Source: Thozetella sp. PMI_491 (lineage: Eukaryota > Ascomycota > Sordariomycetes > Chaetosphaeriales > Chaetosphaeriaceae). From it: DNA of 64,000 nt. The stretch covers positions 62,001 through 126,000 of the forward strand of contig MU270019.1 of NCBI GenBank assembly GCA_021432635.1, read 5' to 3'. Of this stretch, positions 10,574-20,215 are shown piece by piece. The position numbers were made by a program, and so were the translations under genes. Position 1 is the first letter of the stretch, and each line of letters opens with the position of its first letter. Under the pieces are notes generated by a model. The model ran no database searches. It was not told the origin of the DNA and saw only the letters and a list, made by a program, of their open reading frames with translations.

Positions 10574-11701
10574 GGTATAATCACCGCCGGCAGAAGACGT
10601 AAAGGTTACGTAGTGACTCCGGAAAGCCTCTCATTCACAACAGTAGTGTCGTGCTTTGGAGTAGCTCTCAAGCCGACGAGTCTCGCGCAAACAAATGCAA
10701 CTAGTAACAACAGCGGCTCTTGGTGATTGGAATAAGTCTACGTCAGAGCACGCTAGAAAGGCGAGGCTCTGCGGCTCTTAAGGGATTGCGCGCTGCGGCT
10801 GAGGGAGCTCGCCATCCCATGCTCCTGTTCGCCCTCAGCAGGCCCTCTGGGGGGAACCCGGCAGCCGTCATTTCGAAAAGAGGCCCTCAGAGTATAAAAG
10901 AGTCGTCGGGCCATTGGAGGACGGTGACTCTACAGCCACTAGCTTCATACACGTCGCTCAGCTGGATGGGAGACCTCGAGCCAACCACATCGAGGCACGG
11001 AGCGGGACGGTGAGCAGGGAGGGTGCGCCCACTGCCGCCTCGCGCGCCTACCGCCTGGGCCAGGACGAGACCCTGGGGCTCGGCCCCCAGCGCCACGGAG
11101 AGGGGTTAAATGGCACCTCAGAAATGATGATGCGTGCCGTCCCGCCGCTTTGGCTACTGCCGCTCAGAGTGGTCTCGAGGTGTGGTCGGCACTGCAGTCA
11201 AAATGCGGGCCGCTGTTTGGTGGAGAATTGGGAAATGCCAATCATCGAGGACTGCTGCTGGGTGTAATCGACCAGGCTTGGGATTGCTGACATGTCGATT
11301 GGTTGCGACCGTGTTACCAAGGACGGGCGGAATGCACGAGCGCTTTTTTCTTCTCAGCCGAGCAGTGAATCGAAAATGTTGTGTCAAGCTCGGAGGCGTG
11401 TGGGACTTTTTCAACGCGAACGATTCCCTTTTCCCTCTGGGGTCATCCGAGATGTCGGGCCTGGCGCCGAAAGCATGAGGCAACTGTCCCGATCGAGACT
11501 GCGTGTCTAGCCCAGTTCAGTAAGGGCCCTGCGGCTGAGACTCTTCACACAATCGCACACTAACTGCTGGCGCCGCATTTAATAACTGGGCCTGAAGGCG
11601 AGAGCAGACAGACAGGATGCAGAGCCGCAAGAGATTCCATCTTTCAGTTGCGTGCTGGGGTCTTCGAACCGTCTCGAGACACACAGGTCCAAGATCCCAA
11701 C
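10574..11701. other. Intergenic, divergent promoter region
   Basis: Lies between the start of the large CorA-like gene (minus) and a frameshifted gene on the plus strand. No open frame here has coding character; it presumably holds both promoters. Confidence 0.4.
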
Positions 11702-12441
11702 ATGCAGGCTCGTGACGACGAGACAGCAGCCTGGGAAGCGTACAATTCGGAGCGCAGGAGTTCGGGACTCCCGACGCCGGAGCACTACCGGGTGTCGGGT
11801 GAAAGCGAGCATCAGCAACAAGTCCCTTCGCCATATCATGGCGCTCGCAAGGCTATGCGCCGCAGCAGCCATGGGGGCACGCAGATGAGAACGCGAGCGC
11901 GAACGCGTACGGCGCCGCCGCAGCGCTGCCGTTTCTGGCTGCCAGCCACAACGACATGAACGTGTACCCTACGGGGACAGCTGCTGACGGGTATGGAGGT
12001 CCGGCATGGGCATACGACAGGCCGGACGCGAGGAACTCGGGGGCCGAGCAGCAGCAGCAGGATGCCTACCACTCCCCACAAAGCCAAGGGGATGATCAAT
12101 TCTTCACCCCTCAGGACGTGGTGCCGCAACATCATCACCCCAAGCCTCATGGCATCCCGTCCGTCACTGCAGCAGCAGCAGCAGGAAAAGACGAGTTTCA
12201 CCCGAGTCCGCGCCCCAATGCCCGCAGGCTGACGGGGCGACAAAAGCTGGGAGCCGTCGAAATGCTGACAGCCGTCGGCACCCTGTGGTTCTTCTGGGCC
12301 GCGGGCGACGACAACAACCTGTGGCACCAAGTGAGAGGGTCCAGCCGGCTCTGGCTCGTGGTGACCATCGCGGCCGAGGCCGTGCCGACGCGGGCCCCAG
12401 TATGCGGCTCTCTCACCTCACAAAACCAAAAGCCCCCTTAG
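11702..12441 (+). pseudogene. Gln/His/Pro-rich protein remnant, frameshifted and truncated
   Basis: A start at 11702 gives MQARDDETAAWEAYNSERR and continues to about 11843 (QQVPSPYHG). One base out of register the text goes on as SQGYAPQQPWGHADE and AAAALPFLAASHNDMNVYP through 12441, so an extra base at about 11840-11850 breaks one gene. The C-terminal part (GRQKLGAVEMLTAVGTLWFFW) looks like the beginning of the first membrane helix of a fungal integral-membrane family. The frame then ends early, before further helices. CAG-type codon runs produce the glutamine stretches. The family is not identified; it is either a pseudogene or an assembly indel in a rapidly evolving surface protein. Confidence 0.45.
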
Positions 12442-14338
12442 CGAAGCACGTCACCCCGCCTTCGTATAGGATGGGGAATTGTTATTTATGGCCCAGCAGC
12501 GGCGGAGAAGCCACAGCGGCAGACTCGGGCCAATCGTCGTTGGTTTCGCAATGGACGGTGGAGGATGGGGAAATGATTTCGCGCAGCTGAAAAATAGCGA
12601 CTGGGGTGGGTGGGTAGCACTGCATAGGTAGGTACAGCACCTTGACCTTTACACCTCCTCCAGGGCAACAGAGGTTAGCGCGTGAATGGGCTACTAAGTA
12701 CCCAAACAGCAAATTTCATATGCAGAATAACCTTTCCTGACAATTCCAGCGCCAACGTCTGTTACCGTGGCGCACATGCACCAAGTCCCAGTCAGCTCCC
12801 ACACTCCCCGTCACAAAGGGGGTCTGAGATTCCAGTGGCGTCTGCCGCGTGAGCCTAGCAATCCCTCCCGTTAGCCATCAAAGTCCCTCACCGCACCGAC
12901 ACTCGCCCGCCCGCGTTAGGCGCCCTTCTCAGCCCATAAGCTATTAACTCGATAAAAGAGTAACTAATGTCAATGTTATTGACCTGTATCATCAGCTCCG
13001 TAACAAAAATAATGTAGATCAAGGAAGTTACCATAACTATAATCCCATATCCCCTAAACATAATCTACTCCTTCTTGTTGACGAGTTTTATAAACCGACA
13101 CTGAGCCGATGTCTCATTCTAAGCCACTGTCTCTTCAGTTGATATGCCGGTCTCAGGAACAACATCCTGCTTGAACGGCCGGACGACTAAACTCAAACAG
13201 ATGTTAAGTAAGACATCAATGAGGATTTTATCGTAATGAAACGGCTGGTCAGCCTTTTGTCACCACCTCTTAGTTCTTAATTTAGTGGGCTACAGTTATA
13301 CCAGACTTCGCAAGATCAGATAAGCCACGTCATGGTTGCTTCTTTACTCCAGGGGCTGTTAAAACAAAGTCATATATTATACCGGATCAAGGAATCTGCT
13401 TAGGTAGCTATCTTTAAGCCTTGCCCAACAGCCTGTTCTATAAACACTATTAAACCTTATCCTAGTATAACTCTTAAAGCGTGATTAACCATCTCTATTC
13501 TCTATACTAACTTATAATAGTACAGTGAGAGTAAGACAGTGTATTTTCTCATAACTGGCCAAGGTCTTCCTATTGAGTAACCAGGGCATAAGTATATACT
13601 ATAAAGAGTTAAAGTTAAGATTCAACACTTTAGTTAAGTTATACCTATAGCTTTTGATTAAGTAACAGAGTAGGTCTAGATAGGTAGGTTTTGATTGGAT
13701 AGAAATGGTAGGCCATGGTGGGTCGCTGTGGGGCTCCCCTAAGCGAACGGAGGAATCAGAAATCGGAATCCCCAACATCGACACAGGGACTACAAAGAAT
13801 CCACTGCTGAGTCAGGCTGTGTCTAAAAGCTACTCAGAGACTTGTCTTCAATACAGAAGTTTTGTGATTTACAATTGTAGATTGGATAGAGGATAGACTA
13901 GGGATGACACAAGGGTCTGCAATCTCTGCGTCTTTACTCTGGCAAGCCAAGCGGTTCTAGCCTTAAATAACTATGAAGTCTTGATATGGTGACGACTCTC
14001 TTCAGGTCTGGTAGGCTTGGCTGTGACTGTGACATGCCGGTAAGTGGGGTGGAGGGGCGTAGGACCGACGAAAGAGTCAAATATATATGTCTGTGGGGAG
14101 CAGGCTGTGGATATGAAAAAGTACCCCGGTCCGATTCTATGCAAGCTTGGATCCCGTAGGGAAGTAGTCGAGCAGCTTACGCAAAGCTGACGTGTGGCAA
14201 CTATATGGGATTTGAGCATCTTTTCAGTATATAACGTCCGAATATGCCATCACTGCAAGGCAGTTTTCAGTCAGATCGGCTCCCAACGTCGCTCCAATCG
14301 TCACCGTCCGACATTTCTCCCGCGGTCCAGTTACAGAC
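12442..14338. other. Gene-free stretch containing an AT-rich degenerate block
   Basis: About 12,950-13,690 is markedly AT-rich and dense in stop codons on both strands, with no recoverable frame, in contrast with the GC-rich flanks. This is what a repeat-induced-point-mutated or long-decayed transposon looks like, but I recognise no transposase motif or terminal repeat. The remainder (12,442-12,950 and 13,700-14,338) holds no convincing gene; the last 300 bp presumably include the promoter of the dioxygenase-like gene. Confidence 0.45.
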
Positions 14339-15326
14339 ATGAAATCTATGTACACCACCGCCTTCCTCACAGCCATCGGTGCTGTACTTGCTCATCCTGA
14401 GAAGCTCACAGCGGAGAAGGCGAAGCAGGAGCCTGCCTTAGTCGGGCGATCGTCGGGCAACTGCGCTCGCGCGATCGAGGCTCGGAAGGCTGAGATCTAC
14501 AACAAGCGGGCCTTGCGCCTGAAGCAGCGTCGAGCGGCGCCAGGAGTTTCGAAACGAAACGAGCTCAAGTACACAACGATTCAGAACAACACATGTGTCT
14601 TGGCACCGGAGACAGTTTGGGGCCCCTATGGTATTGACGGCGAGATCGTTCGTCACGATCTGCGCGAGCTTAGCTCGGGGCAAGAAGGCCTCGACCTGTA
14701 CCTTGACATCGGGGTTATTTACGTCACCACCTGCGAGCCTCTACCCGCAGCTGCTGTTACGATACGGAGCTGCAACGCAACTGCTATCTACGCGGGATTC
14801 ACGGGGATTGACCCAGACACGGCCTCCATTTGTGACGGCTGGACGACGCGCTCCAATGGTCTCACTGACGATGAAATTTTCTTACGTGGTATCCAGACTA
14901 CCGATGAGAGCGGTATGGTCGAGTTCCTGACTCACTTTCCGTACAACCCACATACATGTCACCGTGCAGGCAAGCATCACCAATGGAACCAGTTACTCTC
15001 AAAGTGCCGTCCAGCACCTCGGTCAGCTGTTCTTCGACGAGGACTTGATCAATAGTGTTTACAATCTTTCGCCCTATTCCGCTCACTTGGCTACTCTCAA
15101 TCGGACAACTAATGCCGAGGCCAAGCTCTTCTCCACGGTTACTGCCGGAGGCTACAGTGCCCCCATCAGCGTGGAACAAATCGGGGACGGCATTTCAGAG
15201 GGCTTAGTTGGATACGTGAGCTCTCTGCTGCCATCCCCTTGTTCCCAAATTTAACTAACCGGCTTACAGATCACTATTGGTGTGAACTCGACTGCGGATG
15301 ATCGAGCCGATGGATATACCTCATGA
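14339..15326 (+). pseudogene. Secreted intradiol ring-cleavage dioxygenase-like gene, frameshifted in the active site
   Basis: A signal-peptide-like start (MKSMYTTAFLTAIGAVLAHP) is followed by the extracellular fungal intradiol dioxygenase pattern: NNTCVLAPETVWGPYGIDGEIVRHDLRE, then a beta-strand core (LYLDIGVIYVTTCEPLP) and FLRGIQTTDESGMVEFLTHFP. At about 14,945 the frame is lost. One base out of register it resumes as PHIHVTVQASITNG, HLGQLFFDEDLINSV and EGLVGY, then an intron (15,216-~15,269) and ITIGVNSTADDRADGYTS with a stop near 15,326. The segment between HFP and HIHV, which in family members carries the Y-x-G-R stretch next to the two iron-binding histidines, is missing along with the frame. 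The usual IWHCN is IRSCN. Loss of frame and of iron-site residues makes this very likely inactive. Confidence 0.65.
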
Positions 15327-15826
15327 AGCCAATGTGAAATGAAATAGATAGGCCATATTGGTCAAAGGGGAGGATAAAGACTTTGGCCATTCTTCGTTGT
15401 TGGAAACAAGAACTTGTTTATAGGCTCTGACAATAGAAAAGACCACCCAGCATTGGTTGGGCTAAATACTCTGATACTGAGAAACAATTGAGAGTCCTAC
15501 TGGAATTACAAAGACTAGTCCCCTTTCTCCTCGGGGAACCGGTATTGGCGGGTGTAATACCCGACCTCTTGTCGTCTTGATAGGGAGCGTCAGTCATACA
15601 GAATATAACCAGCTCGCTATGGCCGGCCCTATCTTCGCTTACCTTCCAGCCCACCATCTAACCCCGCTAACCCCATCGCTATTTAAATCACGGTGAGTAG
15701 AGCTGGAGGATAACATAGAGAACCCTGGTAGAAAACCTTTTTGGCGAAAGTTGAAAAAATAGATATTATATCAACAGTTGGTAGAGATTGGTACATGCTA
15801 AATCCGAACTCTATATTGTACGTAGG
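15327..15826. other. Intergenic between convergent genes
   Basis: No coding sequence seen. It lies downstream of both the dioxygenase remnant (plus) and the permease (minus), so it should hold the two 3' untranslated regions. Confidence 0.4.
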
Positions 15827-17689
15827 TTAAATGGCGTCTCCCTCAATGGCTGACTCCTTCATATACCGCTTGGCATCGTCCGGATGACTGACTCCGATAT
15901 TCACTCTCTCAGTACCATCAATCACCTCCACGTCCTCATAGATTGAATGCTGAATTAGCGTGTCCTGAGACGGGAACATCCAGTTCAATCCGGCATGAAC
16001 GATAAATGTCGAAGTGAAGCCATAGAGGTAAAACATGTCGTAAAGGTAGGAACCACCCCCAATCTCAATGCTGGGGTTGACGGCTGCAGCCAAGCCGGGG
16101 AGCAAGGGGACGACGCCGACGAGCAAAGCTACCGCAGCGCGCCAATTAGTACCCCCGGCGTTGCCGTAGCTATAACGGGCGGTCTTGCGATACAGAGCCG
16201 GCACGTCGATATTTCTCTTCTTGACGACCCAATAATCGCAAGCGAGCAAGGCAGCGATCGGGGCTAGGAAGACTCCGAGAGCCCCCATAAAGTTCAGCAG
16301 CGACTCGGCCGAGCTGATGATCTTCCAGGGGACCATAATCCAGCTGGCCGTAAATGTGACAATAATGGCTCCCCGACGGATATTAATATACTTCGGGAAC
16401 AAACTTGTCAAGTCGTTCGAGCAGGAAATCACGTTGGCAGACAGGTTGGTACCGATCTGCGCAACGCACCAGGAAACTCCGACAAAGAAGGCAGCAGCCC
16501 TGCCGCCAGGCCCATCCCAGTGAGACGCGAGAGCAAGGGGGTCCCAAACGTATTCGCCGTAGACGACCTTTGCACAGGATGTCCCAATAATGCCGAAAAC
16601 GCCGAGGGAGGTCATTAGCAGGGGCACGAAGAAGACCTGCCAGTAGACGCCGCGTTCGTGCTTCATATAGCGCGTGAAGTCGGCCACATTGGTTCCCATG
16701 GTCGCCCAGCCGCCTGTCATTGAGCTCATGGACGAGACTATCAACCATGCCTTTGCGGAACCGGACACGGTCGGTTCCTGGTTCCAGATATCGCCGGCAC
16801 CGCTTGCTAACCGGGTCATCCCGATGACGGTGCCGACGGCGCATGTGATGACAATAACTGCTTTGAAGACGAAAAACCACCGGAGTTTGTGTGGGTGGAT
16901 TAGAAGGAATGGGAACTGGACCGAGAAGAAGACAAAGTGAGAAATCATCTGCTGTGTCGTAATTCCAGCTGACGAGGGCAAATGGTTTGGAATGCTACCA
17001 GTAGGAACCGTCGTTAGCTTGGCTGCCATTAAGGCTAAGTAGCGGTACACAGTAGTGAGACTTACTCCAGAAATGAAGGCCAAATAGCGCGAATTACTTG
17101 GGTCATTGCTGTCGACCCGGAATACGTTTGGATTGCTAGGAGATTCTGTTAGCTTTCCCTTCTTCACCCAATGTCTTCTAGGGCTAAGAACGCACCATGC
17201 CAAAACAAAGCGGTCACCATTCTGATGATGACTGGAAACCGGCTGAAGAGAAAACCAAAGCTTGATCGGGCAACTACTGGGAACGGAACATGCAAAGAAG
17301 CACCGGCAGCACCGTTGAGGCAGAGGGGAATCGTGATCGTGATCATGCCTAGAATTAGGCAGTATAGGGCTTCACGCCTGTCACCCTCCCGTTAGCTGAA
17401 GGCATGGCTGATGAGGATACGACCTCACATACCATGTGAGACCGACGGCTATGATAGCAGATGCGCCAGCCCAGCTTTGAGCGGACAGCCCATCGCTCAT
17501 CCAGTACCCAAGGATGGTCCAACTCGTCCAGGTGCGGTGCTCCAGAGGGGTCACGTCGGTGTCACGATTGCTCCATCCGTTCTCGTCGGCGAACGTGACG
17601 TTTTGTTTCTCAAGGATCCAACCCTCCTTACTCTTCTTGGAGGCGATGTTTCGTCTCGCCGATTCCAGTCTATTTCGAATGCGGTCCAT
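15827..17689 (-). CDS. NCS1-family permease (uracil/uridine/allantoin type)
   Basis: Exons about 17689-17433, 17377-17197, 17135-17066 and 16994-15827 join in phase with short GT-AG introns. The N-terminus (WSNRDTDVTPLEHRTWTSW, then LGYWMSDGLSAQSWAGAS) is typical of fungal NCS1 nucleobase/allantoin transporters. It is followed by helices with GMITITIPLCLNGAAG, VPFPVVARSSFG, IQTYSGSTAMTQVIRAIWPSF, NVADFTRYMK and FGIIGTSCAKVVYGE. The whole protein would have about 12 membrane helices and a cytoplasmic C-terminus (HSIYEDVEVIDG). It is expected in the plasma membrane, importing a purine, pyrimidine or ureide with protons. It is divergently transcribed from the dioxygenase gene across a 511 bp promoter rich in GATA sites, tying it to nitrogen control. 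Exact substrate (uracil, allantoin, biuret-like ureide) cannot be read from sequence. Confidence 0.88.
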
Positions 17690-17870
17690 GGTTTCGGCTT
17701 CAAATCACCAAAAGCAAGTCTCCTTTGGGGGGCCGTGTGAATCGATGCTGTCTAGGTGCTGTTCATCATGCATAATCGCGTCCGTAAAAGGGGGTTTTGT
17801 AATAAGAGGCCCAGAACGGGTTCTTCTAGTGCGCTAAAACATGCAGATTGCCCAGGCACCTATTCCCCAC

Positions 17871-18064
17871 AGATAATCCTTAGCCCAAGCTTAGTCGTTC
17901 CTGAAAGGCCTTCTTATCTACGGTGGACGATAGTTTATCGCGCTGGCCGACGGGCCGGTTTATCACAGTCGGTGGAGCCTGTGGGCCCGTCGACATCCCC
18001 CCTTTTCTAGTCATTTGTCAATCCGGTCGCGTAAGGTCCATGCGAGTCGCCGCTATCGATAGCG
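17871..18064. promoter_or_regulatory. Cluster of seven HGATAR (AreA/NIT2-type) sites in a divergent promoter
   Basis: Within 194 bp of the intergenic region I count: AGATAA at 17871-17876 (+), AGATAA on minus at 17914-17919, CGATAG at 17928-17933 (+), CGATAA on minus at 17935-17940, TGATAA on minus at 17960-17965, and a perfect 14 bp palindrome CGCTATCGATAGCG at 18051-18064 containing overlapping CGATAG sites on both strands. HGATAR is the known binding core of AreA/NIT2 nitrogen GATA factors; paired sites within about 30 bp are typical of functional promoters. The region lies between the permease and the dioxygenase starts, so both are probably nitrogen-derepressed. Confidence 0.65.
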
Positions 18065-18200
18065 ATATCGCAGGCATCTGCTCCCCTTAACTCCCGGGAG
18101 ACATCCAGGAGTGATGCAATCGCTGTAGAAGACGCTTCCACTAAGTAGCGCTCATCCCATTTACATCTTGTTCCATCCCAACTTTCAGCCAAGTTAACAA

Positions 18201-19315
18201 ATGAGCTTCACATCCTTCGCCGGAAACCAGCGGATGATTTCGTCTGATACGGCACGCACCGCCGATTTCAGCGAGATTCCAGTCATCTCCTTGAAAGCAC
18301 CCAAGGCGGAGCTGATCGCACAGCTCACAGACGCCTGCACACGCGTGGGCTTCTTTTATATTAAGGACCATGACGTGCCACAAGAAAAGATCGACCGCCT
18401 ATTCAAGACAGCAGAGTCGTTCTTCGCTCAGGCCGCAGATAAGAAGAACGAGATCAACTACAAAAAATCCAGAATTCTGCGGGGCTACGAGCCCCCAGCT
18501 GAGGTCCGGACAGACGAGACTCGCAAGCCTGACATGAACGAGGCCTTCAACTGGGGCTACGAGAAGAAACTTGATCCTACATGGGACAGCAGCAAGGGCT
18601 CCCAAGGTAAGAGTTCCCGAGACCACTCTACAAAGAGCATCGTCGCTGACGAGACAATGGCTCTTCCAAAGAATGGGCCGAGAACCCCATGTCCGGGCCC
18701 AATGTGTGGCCAGACATGCCAGGTTTTCAAGAAACTGTTGCGGATTATTACGCTGAGCTCCTTCGCTTAGCTAGACAAATGATTAAATACTTCGCCGAGG
18801 TGCTCCACTTGCCGCCAGACTTTTTCGACAGCCTAGTTTCCACTCCAGGAGCTATGGGCCGCCTGATTCACTACCCACCACAAAAGGCTTCTGATCCGGA
18901 GGCGCTAGGAATTGGCGCCCATACTGATATTGAATGCTTCACCATTCTATGCCAAGGGACGGTACCCGCTCTCCAGATTCTCAACAGTGAGGACGAATGG
19001 ATCCAGGCACCGCCGGTGCCGGGTACCTTCGTGGTCAATATTGGGGATTTGCTGGCCCGCTGGACGAATGACCGATTCGTGTCGACCGTCCATCGTGTAT
19101 GGAATATCACGGGTCAGGAAAGATACTCGATTCCTTTCTTCTTTGGTACCAACTATGACGCCACCATTTCGACGCTTGATTCGTGTCTGGACGCGGGCGG
19201 CAAGACAAAGTATGAGCCAGTTCTCGCTGGTGACTATGTATGGAAGAGGCTTTCGGCCAGTCGCGTGGACCAGAAGGAGCTGAGGACCCAACCGGCACAA
19301 GGAACTGTCGCCTAA
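18201..19315 (+). CDS. Fe(II)/2-oxoglutarate dioxygenase, isopenicillin-N-synthase-like
   Basis: Start ATG at 18201; one intron 18607-18671 joins SSKGSQ to EWAENPM in phase, giving about 345 residues. The N-terminal DIOX_N-type domain (IPVISL, ACTRVGFFYIKDHDVP) precedes the jelly-roll domain. The iron ligands are visible as H219-T-D221 (GIGAHTDIECFT) and H276 (STVHRVWN), with the 2-oxoglutarate arginine in R286-Y-S. The layout LLARWTNDRF...STVHRV...RYSIPFF is shared with fungal thymine 7-hydroxylase, among other members of this large clade. With a nucleobase-type permease across the shared promoter, oxidation of a pyrimidine, purine or ureide is a reasonable guess, not a proof. Soluble, cytosolic. 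Confidence 0.85.
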
Positions 19316-20215
19316 GCGCCTCGTAGTTCAATCCCAAACTTTAGGATAGTAAAATAGGAATTACGGCGTTGGACACATAGTTTAACGATGTGCTGGCAAG
19401 TGCAACTACTTCCCATTCTACAACACTCTAATATTTCGTTGATACCTAGAAATATAAACCTACTCTTCTATTCCCCCAATGGCCTATTAGCTCTTTGGCA
19501 TGGTATTGGACCAGCACGGCGTTCAAGACGAAACATCAACCGCCTAGGTCCAAAAACAACTAAGAGTGCCCACAAAGATCTTGGGCAACCTCCACACGCT
19601 AGCAGGGATGTACAGTGGGATAGCAGGGGTCAACACGGCTTGCAGCTAACTACCGCATCTAGCGCTGACAATGTTTGTCGTCGCCGCCGGCAAGACCAGG
19701 GGCCCGGCGCCGGCGCCGGCCGTCGGCGCGCTGACGACATTTTATCCTAGCCCGCCCAGGCCATCTCGTCGGCCACATCGCCATGAGTAAGTATGAGCAT
19801 GGGGTTTGTCTGCATTTTCTTGGCGTGCGAGATTTTCTCTTCCTCAGTGAATCGTCATCTCTCAGCTTCGTCCACGAGCCATCCGCAGCTCAGACATCGG
19901 CCGCACGGCTAGAGGCCTGCTCACGGCGCTGGTAGATTGTTTCGCCTTGTGCTCGCTTTGGGGACTACACGCAGTTGCATACCAAGTCCTCAGTACCTTT
20001 TCTTCTTCCACGAATCTGTGTTCAGTTGTACAAATAATCCCTACACGGAACAATATCGCCAAATACCCTGTATCTCGCCCACTGAAATTTAGGTAATTAT
20101 GAACTAAGACCGCTGGGTCCGTGGTGTGTTTCAATCAGCTAATGACTATAACACCAGCAGCAATCATTTTGAGGTTCAATAGAGTCACAAGGGAAACCTG
20201 AACTCATCGTAGGCA
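19316..20215. other. Intergenic, possible relics but no supported gene
   Basis: About 900 bp between the dioxygenase and allophanate hydrolase genes. A GC-rich stretch with GGCGCCGGCGCC repeats lies near 19,700. Short frames here, such as one reading KILGNLHTLAGMYSGIAGV near 19,580, could be a relic of an earlier membrane protein, but no complete gene is present. Confidence 0.35.

Noticed and set aside
19388-19750. 120-residue ORF between dioxygenase and allophanate hydrolase
   Set aside because: No motif, biased Arg/Gly/Ala end from a GC repeat, and no clear start context. Treated as non-coding.
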